The notes below the pieces were generated by a model. It saw only the letters and a program-made list of their open reading frames with translations. It was not told the origin of the DNA and searched no databases. 6,656 nucleotides of DNA from QQUD01 sp039029915 (GTDB taxonomy: Bacteria > Chloroflexota > Anaerolineae > Promineifilales > Promineifilaceae). Below, one piece after another: positions 1-5,883 of the stretch; the first letter of the stretch is position 1, and every line of letters starts with the position of its first letter. The stretch is taken from positions 1 through 6,656 of the forward strand of contig JBCCFD010000439.1 of NCBI GenBank assembly GCA_039029915.1. Direction: 5' to 3'. The translations under genes were made by a program, and so were the position numbers.

Positions 1-342
1 AATTTTCCTCAGCTAGTTGCCTATTGTCAGGAGCAAATACACGAATATGGGTTTGACGGCCGTATCATCGGACACGCTGGGGATGGAAATATGCACTGTG
101 GCCTCCATTTCATGCCCACCGATGAAGCGAAAAAAGCCAGAGCTGTAGCACTTGGCAAAAAAATGGTTCATAAAGCGCTTGAATTAGAAGGCACCTGCAC
201 CGGAGAACACGGTATTGGCATTGGCAAACAAAAATATATGGCTCAAGAGCATGGTGAAGAAGCGCTCCACGTGATGAGAACCATTAAGCAGGCTCTCGAC
301 CCGCAAAATATCCTAAACCCAGGAAAGGTGTTGGCACTCTAA
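1..342 (+). CDS. FAD-linked oxidase, GlcD / D-lactate dehydrogenase family, C-terminal end (partial)
   Basis: The reading frame is open from the first base and stops with TAA at 340-342, so these are the last 113 residues of a gene that begins left of the window. It contains the C-terminal signatures of the VAO-fold 2-hydroxyacid dehydrogenases: GHAGDGNMH (window residues 24-32), CTGEHGIGIGK (66-76) and the closing DPQNILNPGK (100-109). In characterised relatives such as D-2-hydroxyglutarate dehydrogenase, the two histidines of the first motif and the Glu of GEHG bind a metal, and the adjacent His is catalytic. All four are present (H25, H32, E69, H70). The family oxidises glycolate, D-lactate or similar 2-hydroxyacids with FAD and passes electrons to a quinone, cytochrome or partner subunit. 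The substrate cannot be told from this fragment, and the FAD-binding half lies outside the window. The nearest downstream gene starts 90 bp later with its own promoter. Confidence 0.93.
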   Translation, partial: NFPQLVAYCQEQIHEYGFDGRIIGHAGDGNMHCGLHFMPTDEAKKARAVALGKKMVHKALELEGTCTGEHGIGIGKQKYMAQEHGEEALHVMRTIKQALDPQNILNPGKVLAL

Positions 343-358
343 ATATTTAAGGCATAAT
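331..358 (+). promoter_or_regulatory. Sigma-70-type promoter for the ABC transporter ATPase gene
   Basis: TTGGCA at 331-336 (5 of 6 against TTGACA) is followed after 16 bp by CATAAT at 353-358 (5 of 6 against TATAAT). The -35 box lies inside the last codons of the flavin oxidase gene, and transcription would start near 365. That gives a leader of about 68 nt, A-rich and without obvious hairpins, before the ATG at 433. It suggests the ATPase gene can be expressed independently of the gene upstream. The call rests on box matches only. Confidence 0.5.
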
Positions 359-423
359 AATAAAATAGAGAAGATAGAGAACAAAACACAACAATACACA
401 ATACCTCATGTATAGAACCTCTT

Positions 424-428
424 GGAGG
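424..428 (+). promoter_or_regulatory. Ribosome binding site of the ABC transporter ATPase gene
   Basis: GGAGG lies 4 nt before the ATG at 433, inside the string TTGGAGGAAAA. It is the strongest Shine-Dalgarno sequence in the window and fixes the start codon. Confidence 0.8.
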
Positions 429-432
429 AAAA

Positions 433-1491
433 ATGGTAAAAGACGCTTACATTGAAGTTGAAGACCTACACGTCCACTTTGAAGCCCGACGGCAACTATT
501 CCGTGCCCCTAAACCACCAGTTAAAGCGGTTAATGGCATCTCCTTTGGCATCGAAAAAGGAAAAACCTTTGGCCTTGTTGGTGAATCAGGCTCCGGTAAA
601 TCAACCGTAGCCCGAACCATTTTGCGCTTAGTCGGGTCAAAAGACGGCAAGATCATGGTAGATGGTCAAGACGTCACCCACATTGAAGGCAGTGATCTCA
701 AATCTTTTCGCAAACAGGTGCAGGTTGTCTTTCAAGACCCTTACTCTTCTCTAAACCCAAGCCACGTCGTTGGTGAAATTGTCGGCGAGTTGATTACCCA
801 GCATCGCGGGATTAAAGCGGGTGCCAACAGAGATCAAATTGTGGGTGATTTACTTGAACAGGTCGGTCTGGGTCGTCATTTCTTAGAGCGCTTTCCCTAC
901 GAGTTATCTGGAGGGCAACGTCAGCGCGTAGCCATTGCTCGAGCGCTTTCCGTTGAGCCAGATATGATTATCTGTGATGAGGCCACCAGCGCACTTGATG
1001 TCTCCATACAAAGCCAGGTTATTAATCTGCTCGAAGAAATTCAAGACAGAACGGGCGTGTCTTATCTATTTATTGCACACGATTTGGCAGTAGTTCGCCA
1101 TATTAGCCACGATATTGGGGTGCTTTATCTCGGATATTTGGTGGAAACTGGCCCTTCTGAACGTGTTTATGGTGAAACGGCACATCCATATACTGCCATG
1201 CTGTTAGCCGCTGAGCCGATTCCTGACCCAGAACGTCAAAAGCGGCGCGCAGAAGTACGCCGCATTTACCATGTGGATGCAGAACCCCCCAGCCCAGCTA
1301 ATTTGCCAAAAGGCTGCCCATTCACCAACCGCTGCGCCTTGGTGATGGACGTCTGTCATGATGAGATGCCTAGCGTAACGGCCGTTAACGACGGCGGCAC
1401 CGTACGCTGTCATCTCCACACCAGCGGCCCCAAGCTCAACGGGGAATCTGTGGTGCCTTTGCTATTAGAGGCCAGTGGGCAAACTGAATAA
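433..1491 (+). CDS. oppF: Oligopeptide/dipeptide ABC transporter ATP-binding protein (OppF/DppF type)
   Basis: This 352-residue cytoplasmic ATPase would power import of peptides, or of another ligand handled by this family, through a membrane permease pair. The nucleotide-binding domain is complete: Walker A GESGSGKS (50-57), Q-loop at Q101 in VVFQDPYSSLNP, signature LSGGQRQR (158-165), Walker B MIICDE (178-183), D-loop SALD (186-189) and switch His H216. It is followed by the family's C-terminal region, with HPYTAML (251-257) and four cysteines at 295, 301, 308 and 326. Their CX5CX6CX17C spacing matches the C-terminal [4Fe-4S] motif known in this family. The extended N-terminal segment before VKAVNGISF is F-type (OppF/DppF) rather than D-type. 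Length is normal. No permease, binding protein or D-type ATPase is adjacent in the window: any partners lie to the left or elsewhere. The substrate is unknown, since the family also carries nickel, sugars and opines. Confidence 0.93.
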   Translation: MVKDAYIEVEDLHVHFEARRQLFRAPKPPVKAVNGISFGIEKGKTFGLVGESGSGKSTVARTILRLVGSKDGKIMVDGQDVTHIEGSDLKSFRKQVQVVFQDPYSSLNPSHVVGEIVGELITQHRGIKAGANRDQIVGDLLEQVGLGRHFLERFPYELSGGQRQRVAIARALSVEPDMIICDEATSALDVSIQSQVINLLEEIQDRTGVSYLFIAHDLAVVRHISHDIGVLYLGYLVETGPSERVYGETAHPYTAMLLAAEPIPDPERQKRRAEVRRIYHVDAEPPSPANLPKGCPFTNRCALVMDVCHDEMPSVTAVNDGGTVRCHLHTSGPKLNGESVVPLLLEASGQTE

Positions 1492-1496
1492 ACTGT

Positions 1497-1535
1497 CGTG
1501 AGCTATAAGCTGTGAGCAATAGCTTATAGCTCACG
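1497..1535. terminator. Perfect 15-bp palindrome between convergent genes (likely bidirectional terminator or dispersed repeat)
   Basis: CGTGAGCTATAAGCT (1497-1511) is the exact reverse complement of AGCTTATAGCTCACG (1521-1535), around a 9-nt loop. One wobble and one further G-C pair can extend the base. It lies 5 bp after the ATPase stop codon and 9 bp from the sulfatase stop codon, the position expected of a shared transcription terminator. Neither side has a true run of T, so it may instead be a copy of a dispersed palindromic element. The loop repeats the GTGAGC of the left arm. Confidence 0.6.
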
Positions 1536-1544
1536 GCTTAAAAT

Positions 1545-3155
1545 CTAAAAATTCCGCCCCTCATCATCTTCCCACCAGCCAATCGTTATCCTAGCTTTAT
1601 CTTCAAACTCAACCCCATAGCGCCACGTCAGCTCATCAGGTGTAACGGTCGTGCGGTGTTTTAGATTGCGTAGCCAGCGAAATAACTGTTCACGCAGCTC
1701 TGCACGAATGGCTTGGTGCGCTGAGCTGGTGCCGAGATCGATAAGCTCATGGGGGTCTTCTTGCATATCAAACAGCATAGGTTGCTCAAACCCTTCAAAG
1801 ATAGCGTATTTAAAACGGCCGTTTCTAATCATATACCCCCGACCTTTATCAATGCCAACCTCGAGCAATTTCCCTAAATCTCTGTGTGAATAATCAAATT
1901 CACAAAAAACGGCGTCACGCCACTCAACATTTTGATGCCTATGAAGCAGTGGCAACAGTGACCGCCCCTCCAGCTTATGCTGGTGCTCTGCAACAGCCCC
2001 ACCACCGGTTTCAATAAACGTTGGCAAGATATCAATCAGTTCAACAAAACGGTCTTCGACCACCCCTCGCGTCGCATTAGCCTCAGATGATGGATCATAA
2101 ATTAGCAGCGGCACCCGTGTTGAGCAATCGTGCGGTAAATCTTTTTCCCCCGCCCAATGATCACCCAGATTGTCACCATGATCGCTTGTAAACACAATCA
2201 TCGTATTTTCTAACAGGCTATTTTCACGCATAAACGCCAGTAATCTACCAAAATGGTCATCAACTTGCTTCACGAGGCCCATATAAGCCGTTACCACCAT
2301 TTCCCGGGCACCTTTGCGATTAAACACCGTGCTCAAGCGCAAATTTTGGAAAGTTTTAAGGTATGGATGCCCATCTAACTCGTCGTCACCACGATTAACC
2401 GGGAGGTGCGTTTGGGCAGGATACATGTTGTGGTAAGGCTCGCTGGCCACATAAGGCCAGTGCGGCTTGTAATAACCCAGCTGTAAACACCACGGGGCGT
2501 CCCCCATCTCCGTCATAAATTGAATGGCTCGGTTGGTCATGTAAGCAGATTCGCTGTGCACATCAGGTAGTCGAGACGGATATTTGATGTTGCTCCAAAT
2601 TTGCCCATCCAGAATATTGCCATCCTCATCTACAACTGCCTGGGTCCAGCTTTGCCACGGATTTTCACCGTCGTAGCCGTGATCGTTTAGGTATTTGTTG
2701 TACTTCAATTCTGGATTCACGGTAGCATGAGTGTGCAGGCCCAGATCGCGATCGTAGGGATCAAAATCGCGGAAAGTAATTCTTTGTCCCAATTCACTAT
2801 CGATGTCTATGCCTAAACGGGTCATGCTGTGAACATCTGGCCGATGGTCTGTTTTGCCCACAACGGCCGTTTTTAAGCCTAACGGCCGTAAATATTCACC
2901 CATCAATTTTTCACTCAGAGGAATTGGATCCGTGTTGTTCATTGTGCCATGCGACGACATGTAGCGCCCGGTCATGATACTGGCCCGTGAAGGACCACAC
3001 GTTGGCGACTGAACATACGCTTGATCAAAACGAACCCCATTTTCAGCCAGCCAATCAATATTCGGCGTGTGCAGATAGGGGTGCCCATAACAGGACAAGT
3101 AATCCCAGCGCAATTGGTCACACAGTACAAACAGTATATTTTTGGGGCGATTCAT
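1545..3155 (-). CDS. Sulfatase / phosphonate monoester hydrolase-like protein, formylglycine type
   Basis: This 536-residue protein of the alkaline phosphatase superfamily should hydrolyse a sulfate ester or a phosphonate/phosphate diester. The nucleophile motif CGPSR begins at C53, where Cys would be oxidised to formylglycine. Metal ligands are visible as D13-Q14 in LCDQLRWDY and D325-H326 in TSDHGDNLGDH. K101, H232 (YYKPHWPY) and K338 are further likely active-site residues. The middle and C-terminal parts (LGYYKPHWPYVASEPYH, FDMQEDPHE) recall rhizobial and Burkholderia phosphonate monoester hydrolases. However, K101 stands where those have Tyr and where classical sulfatases have Lys. The catalytic fold begins at once, with no signal peptide, so it should act in the cytoplasm. 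I chose the ATG at 3155: AGGA lies 9 nt upstream. An in-frame TTG at 3161 sits only 3 nt from AGGA. The true substrate is open; it is not a phage or mobile gene. Confidence 0.88.
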   Translation of the reverse strand: MNRPKNILFVLCDQLRWDYLSCYGHPYLHTPNIDWLAENGVRFDQAYVQSPTCGPSRASIMTGRYMSSHGTMNNTDPIPLSEKLMGEYLRPLGLKTAVVGKTDHRPDVHSMTRLGIDIDSELGQRITFRDFDPYDRDLGLHTHATVNPELKYNKYLNDHGYDGENPWQSWTQAVVDEDGNILDGQIWSNIKYPSRLPDVHSESAYMTNRAIQFMTEMGDAPWCLQLGYYKPHWPYVASEPYHNMYPAQTHLPVNRGDDELDGHPYLKTFQNLRLSTVFNRKGAREMVVTAYMGLVKQVDDHFGRLLAFMRENSLLENTMIVFTSDHGDNLGDHWAGEKDLPHDCSTRVPLLIYDPSSEANATRGVVEDRFVELIDILPTFIETGGGAVAEHQHKLEGRSLLPLLHRHQNVEWRDAVFCEFDYSHRDLGKLLEVGIDKGRGYMIRNGRFKYAIFEGFEQPMLFDMQEDPHELIDLGTSSAHQAIRAELREQLFRWLRNLKHRTTVTPDELTWRYGVEFEDKARITIGWWEDDEGRNF

Positions 3156-3207
3156 AGACAACCATCCTAAGGTCCGCGCAGGCTAAGCTCATTGAAGTCG
3201 ATTCGGT

Positions 3208-3256
3208 AAACGGAAAGATGTTTTTGGCATTAAATATTGGCAAGCGCTTTCCGTTT
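3208..3256 (-). promoter_or_regulatory. Repeat-rich regulatory region upstream of the sulfatase gene, with LacI-type operator-like core
   Basis: In the 180-bp gap between the hpaB-like and sulfatase genes, AAACGGAAAG (3208-3217) and its exact reverse complement CTTTCCGTTT (3247-3256) flank 29 bp. Overlapping the right arm, read on the minus strand, GGAAAGCGCTTGCC (3239-3252) fits 12 of 14 positions of the cre/LacI-family consensus TGWAARCGYTWNCW around a central AAGCGCTT. TTGGCA is also repeated directly at 3224-3229 and 3237-3242, 13 bp apart. Lower down, GAAGCGTTT near 3269-3277 is a weaker relative of the core. No good -35/-10 pair was found. The inverted repeat could also form a hairpin in a read-through transcript. 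A role in sulfatase control is inferred from position. Confidence 0.4.
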
Positions 3257-3341
3257 CCTCGGGGTTCCGAAGCGTTTATCTAACAAGGTTTTCAATTTAG
3301 AAATTTTTAGAACACTAAACTCAGTTCTCTTTTTTGCAAGC

Positions 3342-4874
3342 CTACGTGTTTTCAACAACCGACTCTCGCTGCCAAACAGGGTTGATCCAACCATTGGCAT
3401 CATAATCAGACATCGCTTTATCAACGAGCCCTTTGTACGCTTCCGTTTCGCCGCGCATCGTCGCAAATTGAAGCGTATTGATGCGCTGAATATCTTTACT
3501 ACCGGCATAATTCTGCTCATATAGGCAGTGCCGTCCAGCAAATTCAGAGTAAAGCGCATCCCATACAAGGTTAAACAGCTTGATCCGTTCCCGTCCCGAT
3601 AAATTTGTACCTTGATAATAGGTATCAATAATATTAGACAATCCCAGCGCGTGCATATCTTTTACCCCAGAAATGGTATAGCTTGGCGCTCCACCTAATG
3701 TGGTTTCAAAAAGATGGCGAATGTTGGTCCAGCAGCTCGTACCGTATATTCGGGCTGCCGCGGCCATCTGCAAACTAGGCACAACTGAATCCCCGATACC
3801 CGGTTCAGGCTCATACACCATGGCTGTTGTTAGGCCATAGATTACATTGCGTATGCCAATAAGCTCACCAATAGCCGCCTGCACACCCCGAAACTGATGC
3901 GTCCCTGATGCTTCTGTCCCCTTCATCAACAGCCCAATACAAAATTCTAGCTTAACATACAATCGCGTGGCGGCTTGCAAATTGTATCGATTAAAAAAAC
4001 CAGATGCAGGCTGATATCCTTTTATTTTTTCAACATCACGATAGATCAAAACATCTTCCCAAGGAATGAAGCAGTTTTCAAACACCATAACCGCGTCGTT
4101 TTCATCAAAACGGCTCGCCAGAGGGGCATCAAAGGGGCTATTTGCTTTCAATTCATAAGAGGGGCGGCTAATCATCTTGAGTCCGGGCGCATTCATTTTA
4201 GCAATAAACACGAGCGCTAAATCTTCGTCTTGGTTTGGCTTCATAATAGAGGCTGCCCCTGCCCCAACACCTACAAAAGTAGCATGCGTTAGCGCAGAAC
4301 CGGTGGCCACCATCTTCGCCCCCGACACATAAATCCCTTTGTCATTTGATTTATCAAGGGAGAGGTAGATGTGCTGAACATCTGAGCGGGGTTTGGCTCG
4401 ATCTACTGGGGGATCAATCAAGACATGATTCATGTGTAGCCCCTTTGAGGCAAATGCCTTGTACCAGCTAAGGGCATTCTCTCCGTACGGTGCGTAATAT
4501 TCGTGACCTTCGGCCATTTGTGCCATGAAAGCGGCTTTATAATCAGGGCTCCGACCCATCCATCCATAATTTATCCGCTGCCAAATTTCAATGGCTTTAC
4601 GTGATTTAACCAAATCATCCGCTGAATATGCTGGAGCAAAAAAGCGATGGGTTCGGATTCCAAATTTGTCGACTGTTGTTAAATCATCCATTAAACTCGG
4701 ATCGTGAAGAGCATCATACAGTCTCGCCATACTGCGGGCGGCATTTCGAAAAGCAGGATGTTCGACAACATTATCAATCACCTCGCCCTCAAACCAAATT
4801 TCACGTCCATCGTTGAGCGAATCTAAATACTCTTCGCCTGTCATTAACTGATTCGTTTCTTTATTTGCGCGCAT
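3342..4874 (-). CDS. hpaB: HpaB-family FADH2-dependent aromatic monooxygenase (4-hydroxyphenylacetate 3-hydroxylase oxygenase component-like)
   Basis: This 510-residue protein has the full HpaB layout: N-terminal TGEEYLDSLNDGREIWFEGE (12-31), GRSPDY (107-112), YVSGAKMVATGS (182-193), SRFDENDAVMVF (254-265), IPWEDVLIYRD (270-280) and a helical C-terminal half. Members use FADH2 supplied by a separate reductase (HpaC) to hydroxylate 4-hydroxyphenylacetate or other phenols ortho to the hydroxyl. R108, Y112 and H150 fall at a constant offset of 8 from substrate-binding R100, Y104 and H142 as I recall them from the Thermus enzyme. The related 4-hydroxybutyryl-CoA dehydratase needs early cysteines for its Fe-S cluster; there is none before C268, so that role is unlikely. 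Related chlorophenol and other phenol hydroxylases remain possible. The start is fixed by AGGAG 6 nt upstream. No reductase gene is in view. It lies 180 bp upstream of the sulfatase gene on the same strand. Confidence 0.88.
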   Translation of the reverse strand: MRANKETNQLMTGEEYLDSLNDGREIWFEGEVIDNVVEHPAFRNAARSMARLYDALHDPSLMDDLTTVDKFGIRTHRFFAPAYSADDLVKSRKAIEIWQRINYGWMGRSPDYKAAFMAQMAEGHEYYAPYGENALSWYKAFASKGLHMNHVLIDPPVDRAKPRSDVQHIYLSLDKSNDKGIYVSGAKMVATGSALTHATFVGVGAGAASIMKPNQDEDLALVFIAKMNAPGLKMISRPSYELKANSPFDAPLASRFDENDAVMVFENCFIPWEDVLIYRDVEKIKGYQPASGFFNRYNLQAATRLYVKLEFCIGLLMKGTEASGTHQFRGVQAAIGELIGIRNVIYGLTTAMVYEPEPGIGDSVVPSLQMAAAARIYGTSCWTNIRHLFETTLGGAPSYTISGVKDMHALGLSNIIDTYYQGTNLSGRERIKLFNLVWDALYSEFAGRHCLYEQNYAGSKDIQRINTLQFATMRGETEAYKGLVDKAMSDYDANGWINPVWQRESVVENT

Positions 4875-4880
4875 AAGATG

Positions 4881-4885
4881 CTCCT
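4881..4885 (-). promoter_or_regulatory. Ribosome binding site of the hpaB-like gene, next to a small inverted repeat
   Basis: On the minus strand AGGAG precedes the ATG at 4874 by 6 nt. Just upstream in the mRNA, GTGAT/ATCAC arms (4909-4913 and 4891-4895) with a 13-nt loop could form a weak hairpin that ends 5 nt before the ribosome site. The hairpin is only five pairs and may be chance. Confidence 0.7.
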
Positions 4886-5007
4886 AATACGTGATATCAA
4901 AAGGGGTAATCACTTCATAGCCAATTTTCTTTCTCTCTATTTTCTTTTTTTCGGCCGTTAATGAAAACGGTATTTGGGTACGGAACGGATGTGAGCTGTG
5001 CTTCAAA
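4886..5007 (-). other. Leader/intergenic region upstream of the hpaB-like gene
   Basis: No convincing promoter boxes were found here. The region contains a polypyrimidine run on the plus strand (4925-4952, 27 of 28 bases), which would be a purine-rich stretch in the hpaB-like mRNA leader. Next to it is one CGGCCGT (4952-4958), the only intergenic member of the palindrome family seen across the window. No small coding region with a ribosome site is apparent. Confidence 0.35.
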
Positions 5008-5058
5008 GCAAACAAAAATTCATCAACCTACTTTTATCCATCGAATCTTTTTGTTTGC
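5008..5058 (-). terminator. Stem-loop after the small uncharacterised gene (probable terminator)
   Basis: GCAAACAAAAATTC (5008-5021) pairs with GAATCTTTTTGTTTGC (5043-5058), with a 2-nt bulge and a 21-nt loop. In the minus-strand transcript it begins 2 nt after the stop codon at 5061-5063. The descending arm is U-rich and is followed by another UUU. The stem is AT-rich, so it is not a textbook terminator, but position and strand suit one that separates this gene from the hpaB-like gene. Confidence 0.5.
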
Positions 5059-5060
5059 AC

Positions 5061-5612
5061 TTATTCTAAATCAATCAAAAATGTGAGGGATAAGGCTACT
5101 AAAGCGGGGTTTTGAGGACGGGTTGGCGGCATCACAATCTGATAATCATAGTCGCCAATGTCATGGTAAATACTACCAATTGGATTGGGCAAGTCAGATT
5201 GGGATGGTTCATCGTAAACTAACAAATCTGAGGGCACTTCATTATATATAGCATAATGTTTAGGCTCATCATTACTGGAGAGAGCTAGCCACAAAATGCC
5301 GTCAACTTCAACAACATAGTACGGTGTTCTTTCAGGAATCACATGCTTGTTTATAATTGCAAAAACAGCATGATCTTTCACAATAGCGTAAGCGGTGTGT
5401 TGACGGCCGTTTTTGGTTCGCATGGGCACTTTCAAATCCATCGAGGCCACAACATCACCTGTTGCTCGACCAAATCGAACGTGCGATCCCGGTAGGCCAG
5501 TGAGCCAAGGCGAGTTGTGATCGGCCACAAGAAGCAGGCGATCGTCTTGTCCAAACAAGTGATATTGCTTTGACTCCCCATAGGGGGATAATCGATTAAT
5601 ACGATAATCCAT
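5061..5612 (-). CDS. Uncharacterised protein, 183 aa, possibly tubby/LURP-one-like fold
   Basis: I do not recognise this protein with certainty. It has no signal peptide, no clear membrane segment, no Cys residues and no catalytic motif that I can see. Its pattern is a run of short strand-like stretches ending in charged turns: YHLFGQDDRLLLVAD (17-31), HVRFGRATGDVVASMDL (44-60), HTAYAIVKDHAVFAI (72-86) and YYVVEVDGILWLAL (98-111). A proline-rich linker follows (162-169), then a short hydrophobic helix-like end (170-182). Many strands followed by a buried C-terminal helix is the design of the tubby/LURP-one/scramblase-like barrel, so that fold is a guess. The ATG at 5612 is the first possible start after an in-frame stop and has no Shine-Dalgarno sequence. 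A promoter candidate puts the transcription start almost on the ATG. Codon use looks like that of its neighbours, supporting a real gene. Confidence 0.7.
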   Translation of the reverse strand: MDYRINRLSPYGESKQYHLFGQDDRLLLVADHNSPWLTGLPGSHVRFGRATGDVVASMDLKVPMRTKNGRQHTAYAIVKDHAVFAIINKHVIPERTPYYVVEVDGILWLALSSNDEPKHYAIYNEVPSDLLVYDEPSQSDLPNPIGSIYHDIGDYDYQIVMPPTRPQNPALVALSLTFLIDLE

Positions 5613-5621
5613 AGCGGGACA

Positions 5622-5650
5622 ATTTTACAGGTCAAAACCCTTTCAGCCAA
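5622..5650 (-). promoter_or_regulatory. Candidate promoter giving a (near-)leaderless mRNA for the 183-aa gene
   Basis: On the minus strand TTGGCT (5650-5645, 4 of 6) is followed after 17 bp by TAAAAT (5627-5622, 5 of 6). Initiation about 7 nt further on would fall within about 3 nt of the ATG at 5612. This agrees with the absence of any ribosome binding site before that ATG. Box matching only. Confidence 0.4.
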
Positions 5651-5883
5651 AAAGTGAAAAAACTAGCCACAAAAAGATTTGCCTGTGACATTTCCTCTGA
5701 AAACCAGCAATCAAATACAGCAAAAATAGGTAACGCTTTTACAAACACTTTGCCATCTGTGCTAAAAATCAGCCCAATCTGAGTAACCTCACGACTCAAA
5801 AATGTGGTATACTTTCAAGCATGCGGGATAGTACAACAATTGCTATACGCAACCCCATCTAAACCAAAGGGAAAACGGGCAAC
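5651..5883. other. Divergent intergenic region between the 183-aa gene and dnaE
   Basis: This AT-rich region serves two divergent genes. It holds the dnaE promoter candidate described separately and an inverted repeat TGAGT (5780-5784) / ACTCA (5794-5798) placed where the -35 region of that promoter would be. A second extended -10-like string, TGCTATAC, lies at 5841-5848. No open frame with a ribosome site, no RNA gene and no longer repeats were seen. Confidence 0.4.
5805..5813 (+). promoter_or_regulatory. Extended -10 promoter element for dnaE
   Basis: TGGTATACT carries the TGn extension directly before TATACT (5 of 6 against TATAAT). No good -35 box lies 16-18 bp upstream, which is usual for extended -10 promoters. 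Transcription would start near 5820, leaving a leader of about 64 nt. Confidence 0.5.

Noticed and set aside
3159..3161. TTG start codon for the sulfatase, adding two residues
   Set aside because: It is only 3 nt from the AGGA motif; the ATG at 3155 has a more normal 9-nt gap and is the commoner codon.
3224..3242. Repeated TTGGCA read as plus-strand -35 boxes
   Set aside because: No -10 box at suitable spacing and no plus-strand gene follows; they are better kept as part of the repeat-rich gap.
3237..3524. Open frame of 95 residues on the plus strand
   Set aside because: It is antisense to the end of the hpaB-like gene, shows no family motif and has no ribosome site.
3230..3628. Open frame of 132 residues on the minus strand, rich in Lys and Arg
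   Set aside because: About three quarters lies out of frame inside the well-supported hpaB-like gene. It has no ribosome site, and its basic C-terminal part is just AT-rich intergenic sequence read through.
3342..4874. 4-hydroxybutyryl-CoA dehydratase, a relative with the same fold as HpaB
   Set aside because: That enzyme needs early cysteines for its iron-sulfur cluster; no cysteine occurs before residue 268 here, while the HpaB phenol-binding residues are in place.
5000..5009. Small palindrome GCTTCAAAGC near the stem-loop after the 183-aa gene
   Set aside because: The 2-nt loop cannot form an RNA hairpin, and an 8-base match of this kind is likely chance.
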